DNA from: Herbinix hemicellulosilytica
GTDB lineage: Bacteria > Bacillota > Clostridia > Lachnospirales > Lachnospiraceae
Direction: 5' to 3'
DNA: 64,000 nucleotides
Assembly: GCF_002904165.1 (NCBI RefSeq)
Contig: NZ_CVTD020000017.1
Span: 124,001 to 188,000 of the forward strand
This document shows positions 1 through 9,021 of this stretch, one piece after another. The translations under genes were made by a program, and so were the position numbers. Numbering within the stretch: position 1 is the stretch's first letter; every line of letters starts with the position of its first letter. The notes under the pieces were generated by a model. It saw nothing but the letters and a program-made list of their open reading frames with translations, was not told the origin of the DNA and ran no database searches.

Positions 1-283
1 CAGCAAAGCAACCGACACTATTATAACATATCTTTCAGGATAAAAGATACCAAAACACGTATTAATCATATATACTGTAACTTTTTTAATTTTATTATTA
101 ATGAGTTGTCATGTTATTTTATACAAATTTTTGCTTTAAGCTGTTATAATTTCAAGCCAATATTCCAAATTTGCTATTATTTTAACAATTATACGGTCTC
201 AAATACAACTTTTTTGCCTTATATTGTGTATAATTTTACTTTAAAACCTGTATTGACATAAAATTATTGTTTATTTTTATTGA
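1..283. other. Non-coding leader region upstream of adhE
   Basis: Very AT-rich sequence with no convincing open reading frame, tRNA or terminator on either strand. It ends at the adhE promoter. A second TTGACA-like hexamer lies near position 253, but I see no well-spaced -10 partner for it. Confidence 0.5.
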
Positions 284-335
284 TTGACAGAATTTCATGT
301 GTATTTTATAATTCTAATTGTTAAATAATTAACAA
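284..335 (+). promoter_or_regulatory. adhE promoter with Rex operator
   Basis: TTGACA (284-289), a 17-nt spacer and TATAAT (307-312) form a consensus sigma-A promoter. Immediately downstream, at 318-335, lies TTGTTAA-ATAA-TTAACAA, an exact match to the Rex consensus TTGTTAA-N4-TTAACAA. It covers the expected start point, so Rex binding would block initiation. Rex is the NADH/NAD+-sensing repressor of fermentative genes in Gram-positives; a high NADH/NAD+ ratio would release it and induce adhE. Rex control is inferred from the site match. Confidence 0.88.
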
Positions 336-367
336 TCTTGCTTTGATCATATAAAGGAGGATGTCCT

Positions 368-2998
368 ATGGCAAAAAAAGATGTCACTGTTAACAATAAG
401 ACTGATAGCAAGAATTATATTATTGATTCTGTAGATGCGCTTCTTAGAAAAATAGACGAAATGAAAGAAGCACAGAAAATTTTTGCCACGTATTCCCAGG
501 ATCAGGTTGATAAAATCTTCTACGCCGCTGCTGCAGCAGCCAGTAAAAACAGAATCCCTCTCGCAAAGATGGCTGTAGAAGAAACCGGAATGGGAGTTGT
601 AGAAGACAAAGTAATTAAGAATCATTATGCTTCTGAATATATATATAATGCATATAAAGATACCAAAACCTGTGGTGTTATAGAAGAAGATCCCGTATTC
701 GGAATAAAGAAAATTGCTAATCCTGTTGGTTTGATTGCGGCAGTTATTCCTACTACCAATCCTACATCCACAGCCATATTTAAAACCTTGCTTGCCATTA
801 AGACCAGGAATGCAATAATTCTTTCGCCCCATCCCAGAGCAAAAAATTGCACCATAGCTGCCGCAAAAATCGTTTTGGAAGCTGCAGTAGCCGCCGGTGC
901 ACCTGAAGGCATAATAGGGTGGATAGACGTTCCTTCCCTTGAGTTAACCAATGAAGTTATGAAAAATTGCGATTTAATTTTGGCTACAGGCGGCCCAGGT
1001 ATGGTAAAATCCGCATATTCTTCCGGAAAACCTGCCATCGGTGTCGGTGCAGGAAATACTCCTGTTATTATTGATGAAACTGCGGACATTAAGCAGGCGG
1101 TAAGTTCTATCATATTATCGAAAACCTTTGATAACGGCATGATTTGCGCTTCCGAACAGTCCGTAACTGTTTTAGACAGTATTTATGATAAAGTTAAAGA
1201 AGAATTCGTTTACCGCGGTTGCTACATCTTAAGCCCCGAAGAAACGGAAAAAGTAAGAAAGACCATTATTATCAACGGTTCGCTTAACGCAAAGATAGTA
1301 GGCCAGTCCGCTTACACAATAGCAAATCTTGCAGGATTTGAAGTTCCTAAGGATACCAAAATCTTAATCGGTGAAGTTGAAAGTGTAGATATCACGGAAG
1401 AATTTGCCCATGAGAAACTTTCTCCTGTTCTTGCCATGTACAGGGCAAAAACCTTTGACGAAGCTATTAAAAAAGCCGAACGCCTTATAGCCGACGGAGG
1501 TTTCGGACATACCGCTTCATTATTTATAGATCCTAAGGAAACTGAAAAGATAAGCAAATACCAGGAAGCCATGAAGACCTGCCGTATTTTAATTAATACT
1601 CCGGCATCCCAGGGCGGAATCGGTGACCTTTATAACTTCAAGTTGGCACCGTCTCTTACTTTAGGCTGCGGTTCATGGGGCGGCAACTCCGTTTCCGACA
1701 ACGTAGGCGTAATGCATTTACTTAATATCAAAACCGTTGCCGAAAGGAGAGAAAATATGCTTTGGTTTAGAACCCCCGAAAAAATTTACTTCAAGAAGGG
1801 TTGCATGCCTGTAGCTTTGGATGAGCTTAAAAATGTCCTTGGAAAGAAAAGGGCCTTTATCGTAACCGACAAATTCCTGTATAAAAACGGTTATGTAAAG
1901 CCTCTTACAGATAAACTTAATGAACTTGGAATTACCTATACATGTTTCTATGACGTATCTCCTGACCCTACATTAGCATGCGCCATAGAAGGTGCAACAG
2001 CCATGACTTTATTTGAGCCGGATGTAATCATAGCTTTTGGCGGCGGTTCACCTATGGATGCTGCAAAGATTATGTGGCTTATGTACGAACATCCCGGTGT
2101 TGATTTCCACGACATGGCTATGCGCTTTATGGATATCCGTAAGAGAATATACACCTTCCCCAAGATGGGTGAAAAAGCTTACTTTGTTGCCATTCCCACA
2201 TCTTCAGGTACTGGTTCGGAAGTCACTCCTTTCGCAGTTATAACCGACGAAAAGACCGGAGTTAAATACCCGCTTGCCGATTACGAACTACTGCCCGATA
2301 TGGCTATCATAGATACCGATAACATGATGTCACAGCCTCCTTCATTAACAGCCGCTTCGGGTATCGATGCCATGACACATGCTCTTGAAGCTTATGCTTC
2401 CATGATGGCTACGGACTTTACCGACGGCCTGGCTTTGAAGGCTTTGAAACTTATCTTTAAATACCTGCCCGTAGCATACAAGGACGGTACCAATGTTGAG
2501 GCAAGAGAAAAGATGGCTCACGCTTCCACTATCGCCGGTATGGCCTTTGCCAATGCATTCCTTGGTATCTGCCATTCAATGGCTCACAAATTGGGTGCCT
2601 ACCACCATCTGCCTCACGGCGTTGCCAATGCATTGCTGATCAAGGAAGTTATGAAATTCAACATATCCGAACGTCCTGTAAAAATGGGTACTTTCCCTCA
2701 ATATGAGTATCCGAATGTACTTGAGCGTTATGTTGAAGTGGCTAACTTTATCGGTATTAACGGAAAAGATGATATGGATACATTCAACAAACTTCTTGAT
2801 GCCATCGACAAACTGAAAGAAAGTGTAGGAATCAGGAAAACCATCAGGGATTACGGTATTGACGAGAAAGCATTCCTGGAAACACTGGATGAGATGGTTG
2901 AACAGGCTTTCGACGATCAATGCACCGGTGCCAATCCGAGGTATCCTTTGATGTCGGAAATAAAGGAAATGTACTTAAAAGCATATTACGGTGAGTAA
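368..2998 (+). CDS. adhE: Bifunctional acetaldehyde-CoA / alcohol dehydrogenase AdhE
   Basis: The 876-residue length is typical of AdhE. It reduces acetyl-CoA to acetaldehyde and then ethanol, using two NADH in the cytosol. The N-terminal half (about 1-450) is a CoA-acylating aldehyde dehydrogenase with the nucleophile Cys near residue 260 in the GMICASEQ motif. The C-terminal half is an iron-dependent alcohol dehydrogenase with the GGGSPMDAAK nucleotide-binding loop, and metal ligands in GIDAMTHALEAYAS and in the His-rich stretch HSMAHKLGAYHH. The start follows a strong AAAGGAGG site. It is transcribed alone from the Rex-type promoter just upstream, which fits redox-controlled ethanol production. 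Confidence 0.97.
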   Translation: MAKKDVTVNNKTDSKNYIIDSVDALLRKIDEMKEAQKIFATYSQDQVDKIFYAAAAAASKNRIPLAKMAVEETGMGVVEDKVIKNHYASEYIYNAYKDTKTCGVIEEDPVFGIKKIANPVGLIAAVIPTTNPTSTAIFKTLLAIKTRNAIILSPHPRAKNCTIAAAKIVLEAAVAAGAPEGIIGWIDVPSLELTNEVMKNCDLILATGGPGMVKSAYSSGKPAIGVGAGNTPVIIDETADIKQAVSSIILSKTFDNGMICASEQSVTVLDSIYDKVKEEFVYRGCYILSPEETEKVRKTIIINGSLNAKIVGQSAYTIANLAGFEVPKDTKILIGEVESVDITEEFAHEKLSPVLAMYRAKTFDEAIKKAERLIADGGFGHTASLFIDPKETEKISKYQEAMKTCRILINTPASQGGIGDLYNFKLAPSLTLGCGSWGGNSVSDNVGVMHLLNIKTVAERRENMLWFRTPEKIYFKKGCMPVALDELKNVLGKKRAFIVTDKFLYKNGYVKPLTDKLNELGITYTCFYDVSPDPTLACAIEGATAMTLFEPDVIIAFGGGSPMDAAKIMWLMYEHPGVDFHDMAMRFMDIRKRIYTFPKMGEKAYFVAIPTSSGTGSEVTPFAVITDEKTGVKYPLADYELLPDMAIIDTDNMMSQPPSLTAASGIDAMTHALEAYASMMATDFTDGLALKALKLIFKYLPVAYKDGTNVEAREKMAHASTIAGMAFANAFLGICHSMAHKLGAYHHLPHGVANALLIKEVMKFNISERPVKMGTFPQYEYPNVLERYVEVANFIGINGKDDMDTFNKLLDAIDKLKESVGIRKTIRDYGIDEKAFLETLDEMVEQAFDDQCTGANPRYPLMSEIKEMYLKAYYGE

Positions 2999-3047
2999 GT
3001 GACACTATTCGAAATTTGAAAAATTTGTTATTATGTAATTAAAAGCA

Positions 3048-3105
3048 ATGTATGGGCTGATTGATGACGGTTAATAAAATTTTCAAATATTATCAGTCCA
3101 TACAT
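3048..3105. repeat. Long-looped inverted repeat after adhE
   Basis: Two 14-nt arms (3048-3061 and 3092-3105) are complementary except at one position and enclose 30 nt. There is no T-run next to it, so this is not an ordinary intrinsic terminator. It may be a processing or attenuation hairpin between adhE and the kinase gene. Confidence 0.4.
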
Positions 3106-3138
3106 GTATCTTGAAAATTTATGAATATGGGATACCCG

Positions 3139-3175
3139 ACCAAAGTGTATTCTGTATTCCGTATCAAACTTTGGT
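3139..3175. promoter_or_regulatory. 8-bp inverted repeat upstream of the kinase gene
   Basis: ACCAAAGT at 3139-3146 and its exact complement ACTTTGGT at 3168-3175 lie 23-59 bp before the kinase start codon. The spacing suggests an operator or a leader hairpin. No regulator is identified. Confidence 0.35.
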
Positions 3176-3197
3176 TTAATCGAAAGGGGATATTGCT

Positions 3198-3950
3198 ATG
3201 AAGCTGGAACAAGTACTGGCAACCCGTGCCAATAAAATCATATACCGGTATGAAGATACGGTAGTAAAAGTTTTTGAAAAAGGCTATCCGAAATCGCTGA
3301 TTTTAAACGAAGCCTTAAACCAGTCCAGGGTAGAAGAAACCGGCCTTAAGATTCCTAAAATCCGTGCCGTCGGAATGATTGATGAATGCTGGAGCATAAC
3401 CATGGATTATATTCCGGGGAAGACTCTGGATCAGCTTTTTAAGGAAAATCCCGAAAAAACCGACGAATTGCTGGAGCTGTTCGTTGACCTGCAGCTTGAA
3501 ATGCATTCAAAAACAGCACCGGCATTAAATAAATTAAAGGATAAACTGGTCCGCCAGATTCAAAGCATAAAAGAAATAGATGCCACTACAAGATACGAAT
3601 TGCTGATGCGTCTTGATAGTATGCCCAAACACACCAAACTTTGCCACGGAGACTTTCTTCCGTCCAATATAATAATTAACGACTCTGGCGCATATATAAT
3701 AGACTGGTCACACGCCACCCAGGGAAATGCCAGCGGCGATACCGCAACCACATACCTGAAGATGACATTATATTATCCCGACCTGGCAGAAAAATATATC
3801 AAACTCTTCTGTAAAAAGAGCGACACAGCTTTGCAATATGTTCAAAAATGGCTTCCTATCGTAGCTGCCCAGCAGTTACTTAGAGCCACAACCGAAGAAG
3901 AGAAAAAGTTCCTGTTTAAGTGGCTTGATGTTATTGATTATCAGGGATAA
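3198..3950 (+). CDS. APH/choline-kinase-fold phosphotransferase
   Basis: 250-residue cytosolic kinase-like protein of the APH family (PF01636 type). The catalytic loop HGDFLPSN and the metal-binding motif IIDWSHA (about residues 150-175) are intact, so it is probably active. Such proteins phosphorylate aminoglycosides, choline, sugars or other small hydroxyl compounds, and the sequence does not tell which. It has its own AAAGGGGAT ribosome binding site, a palindrome upstream and a terminator downstream, so it is likely monocistronic. The chromosomal metabolic context argues against calling it an antibiotic-resistance gene. Confidence 0.8.
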   Translation: MKLEQVLATRANKIIYRYEDTVVKVFEKGYPKSLILNEALNQSRVEETGLKIPKIRAVGMIDECWSITMDYIPGKTLDQLFKENPEKTDELLELFVDLQLEMHSKTAPALNKLKDKLVRQIQSIKEIDATTRYELLMRLDSMPKHTKLCHGDFLPSNIIINDSGAYIIDWSHATQGNASGDTATTYLKMTLYYPDLAEKYIKLFCKKSDTALQYVQKWLPIVAAQQLLRATTEEEKKFLFKWLDVIDYQG

Positions 3951-4052
3951 TATTACCAAGCAACCTATATAAATAATTTCTTCTGTGTAATTTTATTTAT
4001 CATCCGATGTACAATTTTACATTCTTTCTGTGAAAATTTCATATAACCGAAA

Positions 4053-4090
4053 TAAGGGGCTGTCACTTATTTTGCGACAACCCCTTTTTC
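4053..4090 (+). terminator. Intrinsic terminator between kinase and iolJ
   Basis: Hairpin with AAGGGG and TGTC blocks pairing with GACA and CCCCTT, followed on the forward strand by TTTTTCTTTT. On the reverse strand a weaker TTATTT follows, so it may serve both convergent genes. Confidence 0.8.
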
Positions 4091-4118
4091 TTTTCAGGAT
4101 TATATTTTCACAGGTTAT

Positions 4119-4964
4119 TTACAAGGGTTCTTTATTATTGAATACCTTTATATGATGCTTTACCTGTTCGTAAGTCCCTTCAATCATTTTATCTCTTAAA
4201 CCAAAAAAGCGATGGTTAGTATCGGACAGGCAATATTCTTTGGCTTTATTAGTCAGCCCATCCAATAAGGCTGTCGCAATATTAATTTTGCGAATTCCAA
4301 GATTTATAACCTTTCTGAAATCTTCGTCGCTTATTCCGGTTCCGCCGTGCAGTACCAGAGGAATGTCTACCAGCTTATGTATTTGTTCCAGAACTTCAAA
4401 ATTAAGTTTCGGTTGTGTAATATAGTTACCATGTGCATTTCCTATCGCAACCGCCAAAGCATCTATACCTGTTCTTTCATAGAAATCCAAGGCTTCTTGC
4501 GGGTCAGTACAACGGATTTCTCCGTTAACCGTAGTTCCTTCATTTCCACCTACAACTCCAAGCTCCGCTTCTATACTAATATCAAAAAATTTTGCTACCG
4601 TTGCATACTCCTTTGTTTTTTGCACGTTTTCCTCATAAGGCAGGTTTGAACCGTCAAACATTATGGAAGTAAACTTGTACTTAATTGCCTCTTTAATAAT
4701 ATCCCTGCTTCGTCCGTGGTCCAGATGGACTGCTATATCTACTTTCGATTTTTTAGCAGCTTCAATCATCATAGGAGCTACCATGTGCATGGGAAAATAT
4801 TTCAGCCTTCCTTCAGCCAACTGCAGTATAATCGGAGTGTTCATATCCTTAGCAGCCTCAATTGCCCCAATAATATGTTCCAGATTGCCTATATTGAAAG
4901 CTCCGACTGCATAATTACCCTTAGATGCCGCATCCAAGAGTTCTTTCATTGTAACAAGTGGCAT
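4119..4964 (-). CDS. iolJ: Class II aldolase, probable 2-deoxy-5-keto-gluconate-6-P aldolase
   Basis: 281-residue class II (zinc) fructose-bisphosphate aldolase family enzyme. The HLDHGR metal/catalytic motif (near residue 80), the EAELGVVGG segment and the phosphate-binding HGGTGI and NIATALL motifs are present. The neighbours iolA and iolC indicate the IolJ role: cleavage of 2-deoxy-5-keto-gluconate-6-phosphate to DHAP and malonate semialdehyde. It is the last gene of the reverse-strand iolC-iolA-iolJ operon, starting 121 bp after iolA with a GGAG site. General FBP aldolase or tagatose-bisphosphate aldolase cannot be excluded from sequence alone. Confidence 0.85.
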   Translation of the reverse strand: MPLVTMKELLDAASKGNYAVGAFNIGNLEHIIGAIEAAKDMNTPIILQLAEGRLKYFPMHMVAPMMIEAAKKSKVDIAVHLDHGRSRDIIKEAIKYKFTSIMFDGSNLPYEENVQKTKEYATVAKFFDISIEAELGVVGGNEGTTVNGEIRCTDPQEALDFYERTGIDALAVAIGNAHGNYITQPKLNFEVLEQIHKLVDIPLVLHGGTGISDEDFRKVINLGIRKINIATALLDGLTNKAKEYCLSDTNHRFFGLRDKMIEGTYEQVKHHIKVFNNKEPL

Positions 4965-5085
4965 ATTGGCTCCTTCCTATCCATAACCGGAGCAAGTCAT
5001 ACAACATACTCCGGTATGTTATTTAAAAATGCTGTATGTAAATTCCGTTAAGATCGGAATTTTTCATATTAAACAATGCCGTTTA

Positions 5086-6588
5086 TTAAATCGTGCCGTC
5101 CCAGGTAGTTACATGGGTGGATTTCTTCTCTTCTTCGTCAAACCACTTTGTCGTAACCGTTTTGCTCTCCGTATAGAATCTGATACCGTCTTTACCTAAG
5201 CAATGATTATCTCCAAAGAAGGAATCTTTATGGCCGCTGAAGGGGAAGATTCCGACCGGTACAGGGATACCTACGTTTACTCCGACCATTCCGCCGTGAG
5301 TGCGTTCTACAAACTCCCTGGCATAATATCCGCTCTGGGTGAAAATAACCGATCCGTTGGCAAACGGATTATTGTTCATAATGGTAAGGCCTTCTTCAAA
5401 GCTTTTTACCCTCTTTATGCAAAGAACAGGACCAAAAATTTCATATCTTCCTATTTCCATATCTTCCGTAACATGGTCAAAGATTGTAGGTCCCAAATAG
5501 AAGCCGTTCTCATAACCTTCCACTTTTACGTTTCTTCCGTCAAGGATAAGTTTTGCCCCTTCATCTATGCCTTTCTGAATCCATCCGAGAATTCTTTCTT
5601 TATGTTTGGCATCTACAACAGGACCCAATTTTGATGTCTTGTCGTAAGCAGGTCCGATTTTAATGTTTTTGGCAAGCTCAACTATTTTAGCTACCAATGC
5701 ATCCGCAATGCCTTCTTCGGCAACCACGACGGGAAGTGCCATGCATCTTTCTCCCGCACATCCGAATGCGGAGTTTATTATACCTGCCGCAACGCGGTCA
5801 ACGGGTGCATCATTTAAAACCAAAGCATGGTTTTTGGCCTCGCACAAAGCCTGTACTCTTTTTCCGTGAGCCGCAGCTATACTGTAAATGTGCTTTCCTA
5901 CCTTGGTTGATCCTACAAAAGAAACTCCCTTCACATCGGGATGAGTAAGCAGAATTTCAGCTTCATTTCTGTCGCAAGTGATAACATTAATAACACCGTC
6001 GGGAATTCCCGCTTCCTTATATATTTCTGCCATCCTTAATGAAGTTCTCGGTGTGGTGCTGGATACTTTCAATACCATGGTATTGCCGCAGGCTATACAA
6101 ATCGGCGCCATCCAACCGAAAGGAATCATTGCCGGGAAATTAAAGGGTGCAATTCCCGCAAATACTCCAAGAGGTTCTCTGTATAAAACGGTGTCATAAC
6201 CTGTGGATGTATTCATAGTTGATTCACCCATCATTAATGACGGTACCGAACAAGCAAGTTCGGTAGCCTCTTTTGCCTTTGCCAAATCACCGTTGGCTTC
6301 ATCCCATACCTTACCATGCTCTTCAGCTATCAGGTAAGTAAGTTCTTCTTCGTACTTAATCAATAATTCACGGACTTTATATAAATATTGAACCCGCTTT
6401 AAGACAGGTACTTTAGACCAGGTTTTAAAAGCCTCATTGGCAACTTTTATTGCCTCTTCCACTTCTTTTTTTGTACAGTTAGGAGCCTGGGCCACGACTT
6501 CACCTGTGCTTGGATTATAAAGATCATAGTATTTATCTGTCTCCGATTCTTTAAACCGGCCGCCCACAAAATATTTCAATCTTTCCAT
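5086..6588 (-). CDS. iolA: (Methyl)malonate-semialdehyde dehydrogenase, CoA-acylating
   Basis: 500-residue ALDH-superfamily enzyme of the MmsA/IolA type. It oxidises malonate semialdehyde to acetyl-CoA and CO2 with NAD+, the final step of inositol breakdown. The nucleotide-binding segment FVGSTKVG, the family-typical AKNHA motif and the catalytic cysteine in AGERCMA are present. The C-terminal HKDSFFGD motif is also characteristic. The start is set by an AAAGGTGA site. It lies between iolC and iolJ, and the three gene products form a continuous pathway. Confidence 0.93.
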   Translation of the reverse strand: MERLKYFVGGRFKESETDKYYDLYNPSTGEVVAQAPNCTKKEVEEAIKVANEAFKTWSKVPVLKRVQYLYKVRELLIKYEEELTYLIAEEHGKVWDEANGDLAKAKEATELACSVPSLMMGESTMNTSTGYDTVLYREPLGVFAGIAPFNFPAMIPFGWMAPICIACGNTMVLKVSSTTPRTSLRMAEIYKEAGIPDGVINVITCDRNEAEILLTHPDVKGVSFVGSTKVGKHIYSIAAAHGKRVQALCEAKNHALVLNDAPVDRVAAGIINSAFGCAGERCMALPVVVAEEGIADALVAKIVELAKNIKIGPAYDKTSKLGPVVDAKHKERILGWIQKGIDEGAKLILDGRNVKVEGYENGFYLGPTIFDHVTEDMEIGRYEIFGPVLCIKRVKSFEEGLTIMNNNPFANGSVIFTQSGYYAREFVERTHGGMVGVNVGIPVPVGIFPFSGHKDSFFGDNHCLGKDGIRFYTESKTVTTKWFDEEEKKSTHVTTWDGTI

Positions 6589-6680
6589 ATGTAGTCACCT
6601 TTCTATAATATAAGTAATTTTAGTTACTTAATAAACATTTAATCAATTATACTCCAAGTTACATAAATCCATAAAATGCC

Positions 6681-7697
6681 CTATATACGGGCTATCATTT
6701 CACCGTACTCTTCTTTTGCCTTTTTGATAAATTCCATCAATTGTTCTGCGGTCGGCATATCCTGCGAACAGGCATGGCTTGCCACCAGCATGGCAGCCGA
6801 AGCACTGCCCAGTTCCAGACAATCAATAATTTCCATTCCTTCAAACAAGCCGTAAAGGAAAGCAGAAGCATACCCATCCCCGCCGCCAAAAGATTTAAGC
6901 AGTTTCACCGGGAAAGGTTTAATGCTGTAGGAGTTGCCGTCATTGGTGTAAGCGGTTGATCCTTCCTTGCCGTGTTTTATAACTACAATCTTGCAGCCTT
7001 TACTGTGGAAATATTCGGCTGTCTGCTTGTCCGTCCTTCCCTCTTCAATTAATTTTTCGGTTAAGTCAAATTCTTCCCTGGAACCTAAAATAATATCGCT
7101 TTCTTTAGCAACAATGGAATAGTAAATAGATATTTCATCGGTATTTTTCCATGTATAAGGTCTGTAATCTATGTCAAATATTACAACAACATTATTTTTC
7201 TTAGCCAAAGCTAAAGCTTTCAGGGCAGCCTCTCTTGAGGGGCTTGCCGATAAAGCCGTTCCGGATATCAATAATGCCTTCGTCTTTTTGATATAGTCTT
7301 CATCTATATCTTCAACACTTAACTGTAAATCGGCTATACCGTTGCGGTACATAAGAATGCTGCTTTCAGTCTCGCTTAAAATTTCAGTAAAAGTAAGCCC
7401 TATCTTCTCTCCGTTTTTGCAGCGGAAAATATGAGATGTATCTATTCCTTCATTATTAAAGAAATCTGTTACAAAATCTCCGAATTGATCGTCAGAAACT
7501 CTGCCGATAAAACCAACCTTTTTGCCCAGTCTTGCCAGACCGACACTGATATTGGCAGGAGATCCGCCTAAGTATTTTTTAAAAGTTGTACTTTCCGTAA
7601 GTTTCTTGTAGTAATCTACCGGATTAAAATCAACCGCCACTCTGCCAAGTGCTATTAAGTCAATTTCTTTTGTATTGTCAAATTCTATGTAGCCCAT
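6681..7697 (-). CDS. iolC: 5-dehydro-2-deoxygluconokinase
   Basis: 338-residue PfkB/ribokinase-family kinase that phosphorylates 2-deoxy-5-keto-gluconate, feeding IolJ. The N-terminal LGGSPANISVGLARLG motif and the C-terminal catalytic GGGDGYASAF motif (anion hole plus Asp base) are clear. I use the ATG at 7697, six bases after GGAG, rather than the TTG two codons upstream. First gene of the iolC-iolA-iolJ operon and divergent from the DeoR-type regulator. The upper inositol genes (iolG, iolE, iolD, iolB) are not in this window. Confidence 0.9.
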   Translation of the reverse strand: MGYIEFDNTKEIDLIALGRVAVDFNPVDYYKKLTESTTFKKYLGGSPANISVGLARLGKKVGFIGRVSDDQFGDFVTDFFNNEGIDTSHIFRCKNGEKIGLTFTEILSETESSILMYRNGIADLQLSVEDIDEDYIKKTKALLISGTALSASPSREAALKALALAKKNNVVVIFDIDYRPYTWKNTDEISIYYSIVAKESDIILGSREEFDLTEKLIEEGRTDKQTAEYFHSKGCKIVVIKHGKEGSTAYTNDGNSYSIKPFPVKLLKSFGGGDGYASAFLYGLFEGMEIIDCLELGSASAAMLVASHACSQDMPTAEQLMEFIKKAKEEYGEMIARI

Positions 7698-7748
7698 TTG
7701 CAACTCCTTCCTCTATTGACTAGATTACAATAATATTTTATTATTAAC

Positions 7749-7781
7749 TTACCCATAATTTAATAATAATTTACTCATAAT
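7749..7781. promoter_or_regulatory. Direct repeats in the iolC / regulator intergenic region
   Basis: TTACCCATAAT (7749-7759) and TTACTCATAAT (7771-7781) are 11-bp direct repeats with starts 22 bp apart, about two helical turns. They lie just upstream of iolC in a 271-bp AT-rich divergent region. DeoR-family repressors often bind such repeats, so they are candidate operators for the adjacent regulator. Confidence 0.45.
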
Positions 7782-7968
7782 ATAACATTTTGTCTTGTGT
7801 ATGTCAATATTTTATGTGTTGTTTTAATAAAAAGTAACATACTTAGCTAAATATATTATTATTTATTGTGTGAATCCTGCCTTATTTACTTGTATTTATT
7901 AATATTATTTGTAAATTTCATGATAATAATGTATAATATAAAAAACACAAAATGCGTAAAGAGGTGTT

Positions 7969-8730
7969 ATGGTGCGTACAAAAAGAATAGGGAATATAGA
8001 AAAATACATCTACATCAACAAAACCGTTACTCTTGACCAATTATGCGAAGAATTCAAAGTATCCAAAAATACCATAAGACGTGACATAGACGAACTGGCT
8101 TCGAAGGGACTTGTAAAAAAAATATACGGCGGTGTAACAATTCCCGATACTCAATCGATGAAACCGTTTGAGGAACGCAGCATCAGCAATTTAGGCTTAA
8201 AGCAATACATTGCCAAAAAAGCGGCCTCCTTGGTAAATGACGGTGAAATTATATTTATCGATTCGGGAACTACGACTTTTCCTATGGTAGAATTTATTCA
8301 GAAAAAAAATATAACCATACTTACCAACAATATAGAGGTAATTATTAAATGTATTCCTCATAATAACATCAATGTAATATCCCTGTCCGGCATATTGGAC
8401 AGAAAAGCCTTGTCATTTACCGGCTCTACTGCTGTAGACGTATTGCAGCAATATAACATCAGCAAGGCATTTTTGGCTGCTACAGGAATATCATCAAAGA
8501 ACGGTGCTACCAATTCGTCGCCTGCAGAAACGGCCATTAAAAAGACAGCCATTGAAAGAAGTGTTAAGAAATATTTGCTGGTAGATCACACAAAATTTGA
8601 GGTAAGTTCTTTGGTAACTTATGCTCAATTTGATAAACTTGATGCCATTATAACAGACCAATATCCCGATAAGGAACTTGAACATGCCATTTTATCCGCC
8701 GGCTGCGAGATAATTTTGGCTGATTCCTAA
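7969..8730 (+). CDS. DeoR-family transcriptional regulator, probable IolR-like
   Basis: 253-residue DeoR/GlpR-type protein. Residues about 1-60 form a winged HTH (TLDQLCEEFKVSKNTIRRD, then the wing GLVKKIYGG). The C-terminal sensor domain has the phosphosugar-binding motif IDSGTTT. It is divergent from iolC, so control of the inositol operon by a phosphorylated intermediate such as 2-deoxy-5-keto-gluconate-6-P is likely. That role is known for Bacillus IolR and inferred here from position. Starts at ATG after AGAGGTG and ends before a strong terminator. Confidence 0.87.
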   Translation: MVRTKRIGNIEKYIYINKTVTLDQLCEEFKVSKNTIRRDIDELASKGLVKKIYGGVTIPDTQSMKPFEERSISNLGLKQYIAKKAASLVNDGEIIFIDSGTTTFPMVEFIQKKNITILTNNIEVIIKCIPHNNINVISLSGILDRKALSFTGSTAVDVLQQYNISKAFLAATGISSKNGATNSSPAETAIKKTAIERSVKKYLLVDHTKFEVSSLVTYAQFDKLDAIITDQYPDKELEHAILSAGCEIILADS

Positions 8731-8872
8731 AATATATTAAGAATTTTATCTGTATTTGTGTTTTTCCGGCAGAAAATAAAAAAATAATTAAACCTTCTTT
8801 ATATGAAGCACAATGATACATATATTAAAAGTGTGCAATTTTATATTGTCTATATAATTTTATAGCAAAGCA

Positions 8873-8909
8873 AAAATAACTGGGAACTTAACCCCAGTTA
8901 TTTTCTTTT
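8873..8909 (+). terminator. Terminator of the DeoR-type regulator
   Basis: Perfect 12-bp stem AAAATAACTGGG / CCCAGTTATTTT with an 8-nt loop, followed by CTTTTT on the forward strand. Confidence 0.88.
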
Positions 8910-9021
8910 TATGCTATATAATATTATTCCTAATATTGTATTTTACTTTTAATCTTTACTATTTTAAATTGAAATTTATACCGAAATCTCAAAAATACTT
9001 ATATTTGCTTGCCTTTAATAA

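Noticed and set aside
347-1140. Reverse-strand frames opposite adhE
   Set aside because: Antisense shadows of a well-conserved gene.
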